DNA of 9,312 nt from a bacterium (GTDB lineage: Bacteria > Bacteroidota > Bacteroidia > Bacteroidales > Bacteroidaceae): the NCBI GenBank assembly GCA_004559785.1, contig SFXD01000079.1, positions 1 to 9,312 of the forward strand, read 5' to 3'. The translations under genes and the position numbers were made by a program. Of the stretch, positions 1-6,581 are shown piece after piece. A model generated the notes under the pieces. That model had not been told where the DNA came from, made no database searches, and saw only the letters and a list, made by a program, of their open reading frames with translations. Each line of letters begins with the position of its first letter. Within the stretch, counting starts at the first letter, position 1.

Positions 1-179
1 TGTTCTATAAATTCGACCGAGACACTTGCAGAATACTTTATGTCAGATTCATGGCTTTAATGAAGGAGCGATGCGGGCATCGTAACTGAATTAAAACCAT
101 GAAGATGGCGTGAAGGCCTTGCATAGTGACCGGAAATGAAATTTGTAGGACTGGTTGCGATTCTCGAATTTATAGAACA
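1..179. repeat. Non-coding element bounded by a perfect 16-bp inverted repeat (MITE-like candidate)
   Basis: Bases 1-16 (TGTTCTATAAATTCGA) are the exact reverse complement of bases 164-179. The match ends at once on the inner side, and the outer side of the left arm is cut by the window edge. The 147 bp between the arms carry no convincing gene but contain a strong palindrome at 48-103. The right arm ends 8 bp beyond the stop codon of the downstream-reading glucokinase gene. Terminal repeats starting TGT and ending ACA around a short non-coding body are typical of miniature inverted-repeat transposable elements. An invertible segment or a very long-looped transcript hairpin are alternatives. 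The window starts exactly at the first repeat base, as would happen if an assembly broke at a multicopy repeat, but this is inference. A target-site duplication cannot be tested because the left flank is missing. Confidence 0.5.
48..103. repeat. Long imperfect palindrome inside the inverted-repeat element
   Basis: Arms 48-61 (TTCATGGCTTTAAT) and 90-103 (ATTAAAACCATGAA) are complementary at 13 of 14 positions. A second perfect stem, 69-74 (CGATGC) with 77-82 (GCATCG), sits inside. Both stem pairs share the same centre, at 75.5, so this is one dyad with a 7-by-7 internal bubble rather than two chance hairpins. It could fold as RNA or as a cruciform in DNA. No run of T follows either side closely, so a simple intrinsic terminator is not supported. 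Confidence 0.6.
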
Positions 180-187
180 TCCCTTAA

Positions 188-1159
188 CTATTCCTCCCAG
201 CCGAGGGCACTTGCGCCAAGCACGGCAGCGTTGGCGTTCATCAACCCAGACACGAGGAACTTGGCCTTGCCCTTGAATATCTTCAGGACGGCGTTGTCGT
301 ATGCCTCCTTGATGGGCTTCATGATAAGGTCGCCAGCCTTGCAGAGGCCACCGAAGAATATGAAAGCCTCTGGCGAAGAGAATGCAGCAAAGTCGGCGCA
401 AGCCTCACCAAGCATCTTGCCCGTGAACTGGAATATCTCGTTTGCCACCTCATCGCCCTTGCCGGCAGCGATGCTCACGTCCAGAGACTCTATCTCGTCC
501 AGAGGCTTTTCTCTCAGCAATGAGGGGCGGTCGGTGGTGGTGAGAATCTCACGTGCCGTACGGGCAACTCCAGTTGCCGAGCAGTATGCTTCGAGGCAGC
601 CGGTCCTGCCGCATCCACATGGGCGTCCCTTTGGCGTACGATCCATGATGACGTGTCCCAGTTCACCGGCAAAGCCGTCATGCCCGTAAACGAGTTGTCC
701 GTTGATGACGATGCCAGAGCCAACGCCTGTGCCAAGTGTGACTACGATGAAGTTCTTCATGCCTCTGGCAGCTCCGTATGCCATTTCTCCCATGGCGGCT
801 GCATTGGCATCATTGGTCAGCTTGGCAGGAATGCCTGTCTTCTCCGTGAACATGCTTGCGAGGGGGACTATGCCGTCGTGTGCCCATGGAAGATTGGGTG
901 CAAACTCGATGGTGCCATTGTAGTAGTTGCCGTTGGGTGCTCCGATGCCAATGCCCTGTACCTGGTCGGCACCGCCTATCTGGTTGAGTAGGGGACGCAG
1001 GCACTCTACGCCAGCTTCCACGAATTCCTCAGCTGTCTTGTATTGTTGTGTCTTGATTGAGTTCTCTGCAACGATTTCTCCGCGTGCGTTGACAACTCCG
1101 AATACGGTGTTGGTTCCTCCGAGGTCTACCCCGATTACATAAGGCTTCAATTTGTCCAT
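188..1159 (-). CDS. glk: ROK-family glucokinase / sugar kinase
   Basis: The 323-residue protein is a ROK-family (repressor, ORF, kinase) sugar kinase, predicted to phosphorylate glucose or a related hexose with ATP in the cytosol at the entry to glycolysis. The N-terminal phosphate-binding loop is DLGGTNTVFGVV (residues 12-23). The catalytic aspartate is expected at D117 in TNDANA. The ROK signature runs from about LGTGVGSG (142-149) to GELGH (165-169). The zinc site is formed by H169 with the cysteines of CGCGRTGC (181-188). The length is normal for the family. The gene is divergent from the LysE gene, with a strong promoter candidate 45-77 bp upstream of its ATG. Its stop is followed within 8 bp by the inverted-repeat element. 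Exact sugar specificity cannot be read from sequence; glucose is likeliest because of similarity to bacterial ROK glucokinases, but N-acetylmannosamine or fructose kinases share this fold. Confidence 0.9.
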   Translation of the reverse strand: MDKLKPYVIGVDLGGTNTVFGVVNARGEIVAENSIKTQQYKTAEEFVEAGVECLRPLLNQIGGADQVQGIGIGAPNGNYYNGTIEFAPNLPWAHDGIVPLASMFTEKTGIPAKLTNDANAAAMGEMAYGAARGMKNFIVVTLGTGVGSGIVINGQLVYGHDGFAGELGHVIMDRTPKGRPCGCGRTGCLEAYCSATGVARTAREILTTTDRPSLLREKPLDEIESLDVSIAAGKGDEVANEIFQFTGKMLGEACADFAAFSSPEAFIFFGGLCKAGDLIMKPIKEAYDNAVLKIFKGKAKFLVSGLMNANAAVLGASALGWEE

Positions 1160-1165
1160 GATGTT

Positions 1166-1196
1166 TTTGTGTTAATTGTTATGGTTTGTACGATTG
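1166..1196 (+). promoter_or_regulatory. Weak candidate promoter for the LysE-to-CLC operon
   Basis: TTTG (1166-1169) is followed after 19 nt by TACGATTG (1189-1196), which has one mismatch to the Bacteroidetes -7 consensus TAnnTTTG. Transcription would start near 1203, about 90 nt before the LysE start codon. The site lies just downstream of the predicted glucokinase start, so the two promoters would face and overlap each other. No better plus-strand match was found between 1160 and 1293, but this one is weak. Confidence 0.25.
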
Positions 1197-1203
1197 CTAT
1201 GCA

Positions 1204-1236
1204 CAAAGGTATGCAATTATATTGCAATGTGCCAAA
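1204..1236 (-). promoter_or_regulatory. Bacteroidetes-type promoter of the glucokinase gene
   Basis: On the minus strand TTTG (1236-1233) is followed after exactly 21 nt by TACCTTTG (1211-1204). This matches the established Bacteroidetes primary-sigma consensus, a -33 TTTG and a -7 TAnnTTTG, at every defined base and with allowed spacing. Transcription would start near 1197, leaving a leader of roughly 40 nt before the ATG at 1159. The match is by eye. Confidence 0.7.
1212..1226. promoter_or_regulatory. Candidate operator palindrome in the glucokinase promoter spacer
   Basis: TGCAAT (1212-1217) and ATTGCA (1221-1226) form a perfect inverted repeat around TAT. The dyad lies wholly between the -33 and -7 elements of the minus-strand promoter, directly touching the -7 element. 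A protein bound here would block RNA polymerase, so it is a plausible repressor site. No regulator gene lies in the window, and a 6-bp half-site in AT-rich DNA can arise by chance. Confidence 0.35.
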
Positions 1237-1293
1237 TTTCCTTAATAAAAGTATGTCTAATTCGAAAAAAAATGCGAAATTTGCACCACAAAT

Positions 1294-1941
1294 ATGATAT
1301 GGGTACAATCCGATAGCGTTATAGACCTCGTACTGAAGGGTATAGTCATTGGCATTGTGGCAAGTGCGCCTATGGGCCCTGTGGGTATCCTCACCGTGCA
1401 GCGCACTCTGAACAAGGGTCGATGGTATGGCTTTGTCACGGGTGTCGGTGCGTCTGTAAGCGACTTGATATATGCCTTGATGACAGGGTTGGGCATGAGG
1501 TTTATCCTGGACTTCATCGAGAATCCTACCACCATGCTGTACTTCAAGATGCTGGGTGGTGTCATGCTGCTCCTATTCGGTTTGTACACGTACAACTCCA
1601 AGCCTGCCAAGCCGCATCATTCGAGCGGAAGGAAAGGGACTCTTCTGCACAATGCTATTACGGGTTTCCTGATAACGCTGAGCAACCCGCTCATAATGCT
1701 GCTCTTCCTGGCGCTGTTCGCAAGGTTTGGCTTCGTAATGCCCGACCATGTGTGGGAGCAGGCCTTGGGGTATGCGTCCATATTTGCAGGGGCCATGCTG
1801 TGGTGGCTGTGCCTTTCGAGTGCGCTGATGAAGGTCAGTTCCAAAGTGCAGATGGAAACAATGACCCTGTTCAACCGCCTTGTCGGAGCACTTGTCATGG
1901 GGGCTTCGGTGCTGGGACTGGTGCTGGCCCTGCTGGAATGA
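1294..1941 (+). CDS. LysE-family translocator
   Basis: This 215-residue integral membrane protein belongs to the LysE/RhtB family of inner-membrane exporters of amino acids and related small metabolites. Hydrophobic segments lie at about residues 10-30, 47-68, 84-100, 121-144, 157-178 and 193-213, giving the roughly six helices expected. The family motif near the N-terminus reads APMGPVG (25-31), followed by the conserved stretch QRTLNKGRW (36-44). An NP pair (131-132) opens the fourth hydrophobic segment. A short hydrophilic, lysine- and histidine-containing loop is at 102-118. The chosen ATG gives an N-terminus running directly into the first helix. Substrate cannot be predicted; Bacteroidetes members are not well characterised. 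It is the first gene of the plus-strand run and ends 26 bp before the DUF4924 gene. Confidence 0.85.
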   Translation: MIWVQSDSVIDLVLKGIVIGIVASAPMGPVGILTVQRTLNKGRWYGFVTGVGASVSDLIYALMTGLGMRFILDFIENPTTMLYFKMLGGVMLLLFGLYTYNSKPAKPHHSSGRKGTLLHNAITGFLITLSNPLIMLLFLALFARFGFVMPDHVWEQALGYASIFAGAMLWWLCLSSALMKVSSKVQMETMTLFNRLVGALVMGASVLGLVLALLE

Positions 1942-1967
1942 TTGTGTGATGATAGCAAGTAACGAAT

Positions 1968-2489
1968 ATGCAGATAGCAAGGAAACTCAGGACCCAGAGC
2001 ATTACCGCATACATTATATATATGTACCAGGTGGAGGACGTGATAAGGGCGTATGGGCTGGACATCGAGAGGATAGAGGAGGAATACATGCCGAGATTCG
2101 ACCTCGGAGAGAGTCAGAGAAAGGAAGAGAGGGAGTGGTATGAATCCCTTATCCGCATGATGAAGGAAGAGGGAAAGACACAGTGTGGACATGTACAGGT
2201 GGTGAGGAACACGATACAGTTGCTGTCCGAGCGGCATCAAGAGTTGCTGTCCGACCCCAAGCAGCCATACTACAGTGCGGCATACTACAAGGCTCTGCCA
2301 TACATAGTAGAGCTGCGTGCCAAGAGCCATGCCATGGACAAGGGCGAGATAGAGAATTGCCTGGATGCCGTATATGGTGCCACACTGATAGGGATGCAAG
2401 GCAGGGAACTTTCGGAGGAGACACGCCTGGCATTGCAGCCGATAACCCATCTGCTGGAGATGCTCTCAGACCTATGGTCGGATAAATGA
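1968..2489 (+). CDS. DUF4924 family protein
   Basis: The 173-residue soluble protein resembles DUF4924, a family of unknown function that I know only from Bacteroidetes. The recognisable part is the N-terminus: a short basic start, then YIIYMYQVEDVIRAYGLD (about 16-33), followed by an acidic helix and a second charged helical stretch. The composition is rich in E, K, R and L with few aromatic clusters, so it is probably all-helical. No signal peptide, membrane segment, metal motif or nucleotide-binding loop is visible. It sits 26 bp after the LysE gene, and its stop codon overlaps a small ORF (ATGA) that leads into prfC. Its placement with prfC and tsaC suggests a link to translation only by association. 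No function is assigned. Confidence 0.8.
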   Translation: MQIARKLRTQSITAYIIYMYQVEDVIRAYGLDIERIEEEYMPRFDLGESQRKEEREWYESLIRMMKEEGKTQCGHVQVVRNTIQLLSERHQELLSDPKQPYYSAAYYKALPYIVELRAKSHAMDKGEIENCLDAVYGATLIGMQGRELSEETRLALQPITHLLEMLSDLWSDK

Positions 2490-2572
2490 GATACTTGGCA
2501 CTGGAGCAGGAGAGGATACCTGCCCGCAGGACAAGTGGTAGGATGACACTGAATAATGTAGAATACGCATAG
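2486..2572 (+). CDS. Possible 28-residue small ORF between DUF4924 gene and prfC
   Basis: An ATG overlaps the DUF4924 stop codon as ATGA and opens a 28-codon frame that ends with TAG six bases before the prfC start. It fills the whole 89-bp gap. The peptide starts MRYLALEQERIP and is basic in the middle (ARRTSGR); I recognise no family. It is in the same frame as prfC, so reading through the TAG would add 31 residues to RF3. It may be a coupling ORF that carries ribosomes from DUF4924 to prfC, or chance. A purine-rich GAGAGGA stretch immediately before the prfC ATG supports independent initiation there. Confidence 0.25.
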   Translation: MRYLALEQERIPARRTSGRMTLNNVEYA

Positions 2573-2578
2573 AGAGGA

Positions 2579-4177
2579 ATGAACAAAGAACTGGAAAGAA
2601 GAAGGACCTTTGCGATAATCTCGCACCCTGATGCGGGAAAGACGACGCTGACAGAGAAACTGTTGCTCTTCGGAGGACAGATACAAGTGGCTGGTGCCGT
2701 AAAAAGCAACAAGATAAAGAAGACTGCCACCAGCGACTGGATGGAGATAGAGAAGCAACGTGGAATTTCCGTCACGACAAGTGTGATGGAGTTCGAATAT
2801 AATGGATACAAGGTAAACATACTCGACACGCCTGGACACCAGGATTTCGCAGAAGACACGTTTCGTACCCTGACCGCGGTGGACAGCGCAATCATCGTGG
2901 TGGACAGCGCAAAGGGAGTGGAAGCCCAGACGCGTAAACTGATGGAGGTATGCCGGATGAGGAAGACACCAGTCATCATCTTCGTCAACAAGATGGACCG
3001 CGAGGGTAGGGATCCCTTTGACTTGCTTGACGAGTTGGAGGAGGAATTGCAGATAAAGGTAAGACCGCTGTCATGGCCCATCAACCAGGGTATGAGGTTC
3101 AAGGGAGTGTACAATATCTACGAGCAAAGCCTCAACTTGTTTACCCCCGACAAGCAGAAGGTAACGGAGAAGGTAGAGGTAGACATTGATACCGAGGAAC
3201 TGGACAACGCCGTAGGAGAGGACGATGCTGCCAAGTTGCGGGAGGATCTGGAGATGATAGACGGTGTATACCCTTCCGTGGACGAGGTGCTGGGGAAGTC
3301 CGGTAATGGCGGAGGGTATCTTGAGGCAGAGGTGGCACCCGTTTTTTTCGGCTCTGCCCTCAACAATTTCGGAGTGCAGGAGTTGCTCGACTGTTTCGTT
3401 CGCATAGCGCCGTCACCCAAGTGCACCATGGCAGAGGAGAGACAGGTCACTCCCGAAGAACCCAAGTTCACTGGCTTCATCTTTAAGATAACCGCCAACA
3501 TTGACCCAAACCATCGCAGTTGCATCGCCTTCTGCAAGGTGTGCTCTGGCAGGTTCGTCCGGAACGCCCCTTATTTGCACGTACGCCATGGCAAGACGGT
3601 GCGCTTCAGCAGTCCTACCCAATTCATGGCTCAGCGCAAGGAGACTATTGACGAGGCATGGCCTGGCGACATAGTGGGATTGCCAGACAACGGAATATTC
3701 AAGATTGGCGACACGCTCACGGAAGGAGAGCAACTTCATTTCAGGGGGCTTCCCTCGTTTTCGCCCGAAATGTTCAAGTACATAGAGAATGCCGACCCCA
3801 TGAAGACAAAGCAACTGGAGAAGGGCATTGCCCAGCTCATGGACGAGGGCGTGGCGCAGTTGTTCGTCAACCAGTTCAATGGCCGTAAGATAATAGGAAC
3901 CGTCGGACAGTTGCAGTTTGAGGTAATACAGTACAGATTGGAGAATGAATACGGTGCCAAGTGCAGGTGGGAGCCTGTCAGCCTCTACAAGGCGTGCTGG
4001 ATAGAGTGCCAGCCCGGGTATGAGCAGGAACTGGAGCAGTTCAAGAAGCGCAAGTACCAGTATATGGCAAAGGACAGAGAGGGAAGGGATGTCTTCCTGG
4101 CAGACAGCGGCTATGTACTGACGATGGCTCAGCAGGACTTCGAACATATAGGTTTTCACTTCACGAGCGAGTTTTGA
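2579..4177 (+). CDS. prfC: Peptide chain release factor 3 (RF3)
   Basis: RF3 is a translational GTPase that removes RF1 or RF2 from the ribosome after peptide release, in the cytosol. The 532-residue product has nearly the same length as E. coli RF3 (529). GTPase motifs are complete: P-loop HPDAGKTT (16-23), switch I region RGISVTTSV (61-69), DTPGH (83-87), NKMD (137-140) and GSAL (258-261). Domain II begins near residue 290 (FTGFIFKI). The RF3-specific C-terminal domain III ends the protein with SGYVLTMAQQDFEHIGFHF. The family-typical start (MNKELERRRTFAIISHPDAG) fixes the ATG at 2579. The stop codon lies two bases before the tsaC ATG, so the two genes are likely translationally coupled. EF-G and BipA are excluded by the RF3-type HPDAGKTT loop and length. 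Confidence 0.97.
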   Translation: MNKELERRRTFAIISHPDAGKTTLTEKLLLFGGQIQVAGAVKSNKIKKTATSDWMEIEKQRGISVTTSVMEFEYNGYKVNILDTPGHQDFAEDTFRTLTAVDSAIIVVDSAKGVEAQTRKLMEVCRMRKTPVIIFVNKMDREGRDPFDLLDELEEELQIKVRPLSWPINQGMRFKGVYNIYEQSLNLFTPDKQKVTEKVEVDIDTEELDNAVGEDDAAKLREDLEMIDGVYPSVDEVLGKSGNGGGYLEAEVAPVFFGSALNNFGVQELLDCFVRIAPSPKCTMAEERQVTPEEPKFTGFIFKITANIDPNHRSCIAFCKVCSGRFVRNAPYLHVRHGKTVRFSSPTQFMAQRKETIDEAWPGDIVGLPDNGIFKIGDTLTEGEQLHFRGLPSFSPEMFKYIENADPMKTKQLEKGIAQLMDEGVAQLFVNQFNGRKIIGTVGQLQFEVIQYRLENEYGAKCRWEPVSLYKACWIECQPGYEQELEQFKKRKYQYMAKDREGRDVFLADSGYVLTMAQQDFEHIGFHFTSEF

Positions 4178-4179
4178 CC

Positions 4180-4755
4180 ATGACACAGAAGGATATAGCC
4201 GAGGATATCAGGCAGGCGGTGCAGGTGCTAAGGCAGGGAGGCCTCATACTCTACCCAACCGACACGATTTGGGGCATAGGGTGTGACGCTACCAACGAGG
4301 ATGCCGTCCGCAGGGTGTTCCGCCTCAAGAACAGGGATGACAGCAAGGCTCTGATATGCCTCGTGGATTCTGCCAACAGGATGCAGATGTATTCAAGGGG
4401 GATACCCGATGTGGCATGGGATCTTGTGGAGTATTCGGAGAAGCCTCTTACGCTGATACTCGACGGTGCCGTGAACCTTGCCCCGAGCCTGGTAGCCGCA
4501 GACGGCAGCGTGGGCATACGTGTGACGTCAGAGAATATCAGCAAGGAGCTATGCTTCCGTTTCCAGAAGGCCATAGTAAGCACCAGCGCAAACATCAGTG
4601 GCCGTCCTTCGCCGGCACGTTTCATGGATATAGAGCCAGAGGTCATCAATGGAGTTGACTACGTGATGCGTTCACGCCAGAACGATACCAAGCCCTCGTC
4701 GCCGAGCCGCATAGTCAGGCTTAGGGCAGATGGGGAGATCAGCTTCATAAGGTAG
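4180..4755 (+). CDS. tsaC: Threonylcarbamoyl-AMP synthase, TsaC/YrdC type
   Basis: The 191-residue protein is a single YrdC/Sua5 domain. Such enzymes make threonylcarbamoyl-AMP from threonine, bicarbonate and ATP, the first step of t6A37 modification in tRNAs that read ANN codons. Visible signatures are LYPTDTIWGIGCDA (24-37), KNRDDSK (50-56) in the substrate-binding loop, SVGIRVT (110-116) and the signature STSANISGRPSP (134-145). There is no C-terminal Sua5 domain, so it is the short TsaC type. The ATG at 4180 is preferred over an in-frame TTG at 4174 that overlaps the prfC stop. It lies two bases after prfC and 11-14 bp before the CLC gene. The related YciO subfamily has the same fold and is the main alternative; the enzyme name is thus less certain than the family. 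Confidence 0.85.
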   Translation: MTQKDIAEDIRQAVQVLRQGGLILYPTDTIWGIGCDATNEDAVRRVFRLKNRDDSKALICLVDSANRMQMYSRGIPDVAWDLVEYSEKPLTLILDGAVNLAPSLVAADGSVGIRVTSENISKELCFRFQKAIVSTSANISGRPSPARFMDIEPEVINGVDYVMRSRQNDTKPSSPSRIVRLRADGEISFIR

Positions 4756-4760
4756 GGAGG
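4755..4760 (+). promoter_or_regulatory. Shine-Dalgarno-like GGGAGG before the CLC gene
   Basis: GGGAGG at 4755-4760 begins on the last base of the tsaC stop. It lies 9 bases before ATG 4770 and 6 before an in-frame GTG at 4767. Both starts are usable; the ATG was chosen because it is the stronger codon at good spacing. Confidence 0.4.
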
Positions 4761-4769
4761 AAATAGGTG

Positions 4770-6581
4770 ATGAGCAGGGAAAGGACATTTTCGGAGTTGC
4801 GTGGCAGGAATGCTCTTGCCTTCGTGTTGCGTTGGAGGAGAAGGCATATTCCCGACAGCCAGTTTATGCTACTTGTCAGTTTTCTCGTAGGTGTGTTCAC
4901 GGCATGTGCCGGTCTCTTGCTGAAGTGGCTCATCACCCAGATCGAACACGTCCTTACGCAGGAGTTTGACGCGACTTCCGACAACTGGCTGTACCTCGTA
5001 TATCCCGTAGTGGGTATTTTCCTTACCATGATGTTCATACGCTATGTTGTCCGCGACGACATCGGGCATGGCGTTACAAAGATATTGTTTGCGATAGCTC
5101 GCAAGCAGAGTAGGATACGTGCCCACAACACATGGACGTCCATAGTGGCAAGTGCCATTACCATCGGCTTCGGAGGAAGTGTCGGCGCAGAGGCTCCCAT
5201 CGTGCTCACGGGTAGTGCCATTGGCAGTACCTTGGGCAGCGTGTTCCGCCTTGGCGGAAAGCAGATGATGTTGCTCGTGGGTTGTGGCGCTGCCGGAGCA
5301 GTGGCGGGAATATTCAAGGCTCCCATCGCAGGACTGGTATTCGTGCTGGAAGTGCTCATGATAGACCTTACCATGACCAGCCTCCTGCCACTCCTCGTCA
5401 GTTGCGTGACGGCGGCAGGACTTACGTTTGCCGTGTCGGGCATCACGCCCATCTTCGAGTTCCATCTGCAATCCACGTTCGACATTCAGCGTCTGCCTGC
5501 ATATCTTGGGCTTGGAATAGTCTGTGGCCTTGTCGCCCTGTACTTCACTCGTACCATGAACATGCTCGAAGGCGTTTTCCGTCGCATTGATGGCATGTAT
5601 GGCAGGTTTGCTCTCGGGGGCGTAATGCTCAGCCTGCTCATATATCTTTTCCCTCCCCTGTATGGTGAGGGTTACGATTTGATAACCCTCTTGCTCAGGG
5701 GAGGCGGTGAGGCTGACTGGAACATTGCCATGGACAGGTCTCTCTTCTACGGCAGCGGACACCTTCTGATATACCTCTCGCTGATAGTACTTTTCAAGGT
5801 CTTTGCCTCTACGGCCACAAATGGCGGAGGCGGATGTGGCGGAATATTCGCACCCAGCCTTTTCCTTGGCTGTGTCACGGGATTTGTCTTCTGTAGGTTG
5901 TGGAACGAATATGGCATGCTCGACATGGAGATACCCGAGCGCAACTTTGCCATGCTTGGCATGTGCGGACTTATGAGCGGGGTAATGCACGCTCCACTAA
6001 CCGGAATCTTCCTCATAGCCGAGTTGACGGGAGGCTACCAACTCTTCATGCCGCTCATGATAGTGGCTGTGGGTTCTTACCTCACCATCAAGGCATTTGA
6101 GCCACATAGCATCTATGCCATGCGACTTGCCCAGAGGGGTGAACTTCTCACGCATCACAAGGACAAGGCAATACTTACATTGATGAGCGTGGACAGCGTG
6201 ATACAGCACTACGAGCGTGTGTTGTATCCAGACATGACGCTTGCCGACGTGGCAGCGCAGGTTAGCAGCAGCCGCAACCATGTCTTCCCTGTCGTAGACA
6301 GACAGATGCGTTTCATCGGAGCTGTCTATTTCGATGACATACGTCACCTTATCTTCCGTACGGAACTATACCGGCAGTTTACTGTTGCGCAGCTCATGAA
6401 GAAACCTCCGGTGACTCTGACGGTGAACGACTCCATGGACGTGGTGGTGAAGGCTTTCGACACCACTCGTGCCTGGACGCTTCCCGTCGTGGGAGTGGAC
6501 GGAACGTTTGTTGGGTTCATACGCAAGAGTGCCGTGCTAACGGTTTATCGTCAGGTACTCGCAGATTTCTCTACAGACTGA
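4770..6581 (+). CDS. CLC-family chloride channel/transporter with C-terminal CBS pair
   Basis: The 603-residue membrane protein is a CLC chloride channel or chloride/proton antiporter. The CLC core spans about residues 30-460. The gating-glutamate motif is present as GAEAP (139-143, E141) in place of GREGP. GGIFAP (358-363) is the canonical GxFxP chloride-site motif, and Y449 in HSIYAMRL matches the central tyrosine of E. coli ClcA. The first selectivity loop reads GHGVT (99-103) where ClcA has GSGIP. In VFVLEVLMID the residue aligned with ClcA's proton glutamate E203 is valine (V195). Two CBS domains follow, about 471-529 and 539-599, which in relatives bind adenine nucleotides and regulate transport. 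A GTG three bases upstream would add one residue. It is the last gene of the plus-strand run and its 3' end overlaps the opposing ComEC-like gene by 11 bp. Confidence 0.92.
   Translation: MSRERTFSELRGRNALAFVLRWRRRHIPDSQFMLLVSFLVGVFTACAGLLLKWLITQIEHVLTQEFDATSDNWLYLVYPVVGIFLTMMFIRYVVRDDIGHGVTKILFAIARKQSRIRAHNTWTSIVASAITIGFGGSVGAEAPIVLTGSAIGSTLGSVFRLGGKQMMLLVGCGAAGAVAGIFKAPIAGLVFVLEVLMIDLTMTSLLPLLVSCVTAAGLTFAVSGITPIFEFHLQSTFDIQRLPAYLGLGIVCGLVALYFTRTMNMLEGVFRRIDGMYGRFALGGVMLSLLIYLFPPLYGEGYDLITLLLRGGGEADWNIAMDRSLFYGSGHLLIYLSLIVLFKVFASTATNGGGGCGGIFAPSLFLGCVTGFVFCRLWNEYGMLDMEIPERNFAMLGMCGLMSGVMHAPLTGIFLIAELTGGYQLFMPLMIVAVGSYLTIKAFEPHSIYAMRLAQRGELLTHHKDKAILTLMSVDSVIQHYERVLYPDMTLADVAAQVSSSRNHVFPVVDRQMRFIGAVYFDDIRHLIFRTELYRQFTVAQLMKKPPVTLTVNDSMDVVVKAFDTTRAWTLPVVGVDGTFVGFIRKSAVLTVYRQVLADFSTD

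Noticed and set aside
140..179. Sequence around TTGCGATTCTCGAAT that faintly recalls a tRNA T-arm
   Set aside because: No acceptor stem, D-arm or anticodon arm can be built around it on either strand, and the TCGAATT part is explained by the inverted repeat.
126..689. A 187-codon plus-strand open frame opposite the glucokinase
   Set aside because: It is antisense to a ROK kinase with all family motifs, and its translation shows no recognisable domain.
1617..3114. Long minus-strand open frames (277 and 321 codons) opposite the LysE, DUF4924 and prfC genes
   Set aside because: They run across gene boundaries of well-supported plus-strand genes and have low-complexity cysteine-, serine- and histidine-rich translations typical of antisense frames.
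4869..5990. A 373-codon minus-strand open frame inside the CLC gene
   Set aside because: The sense strand encodes an intact CLC core with GAEAP and GGIFAP motifs; the antisense product lacks any known feature.
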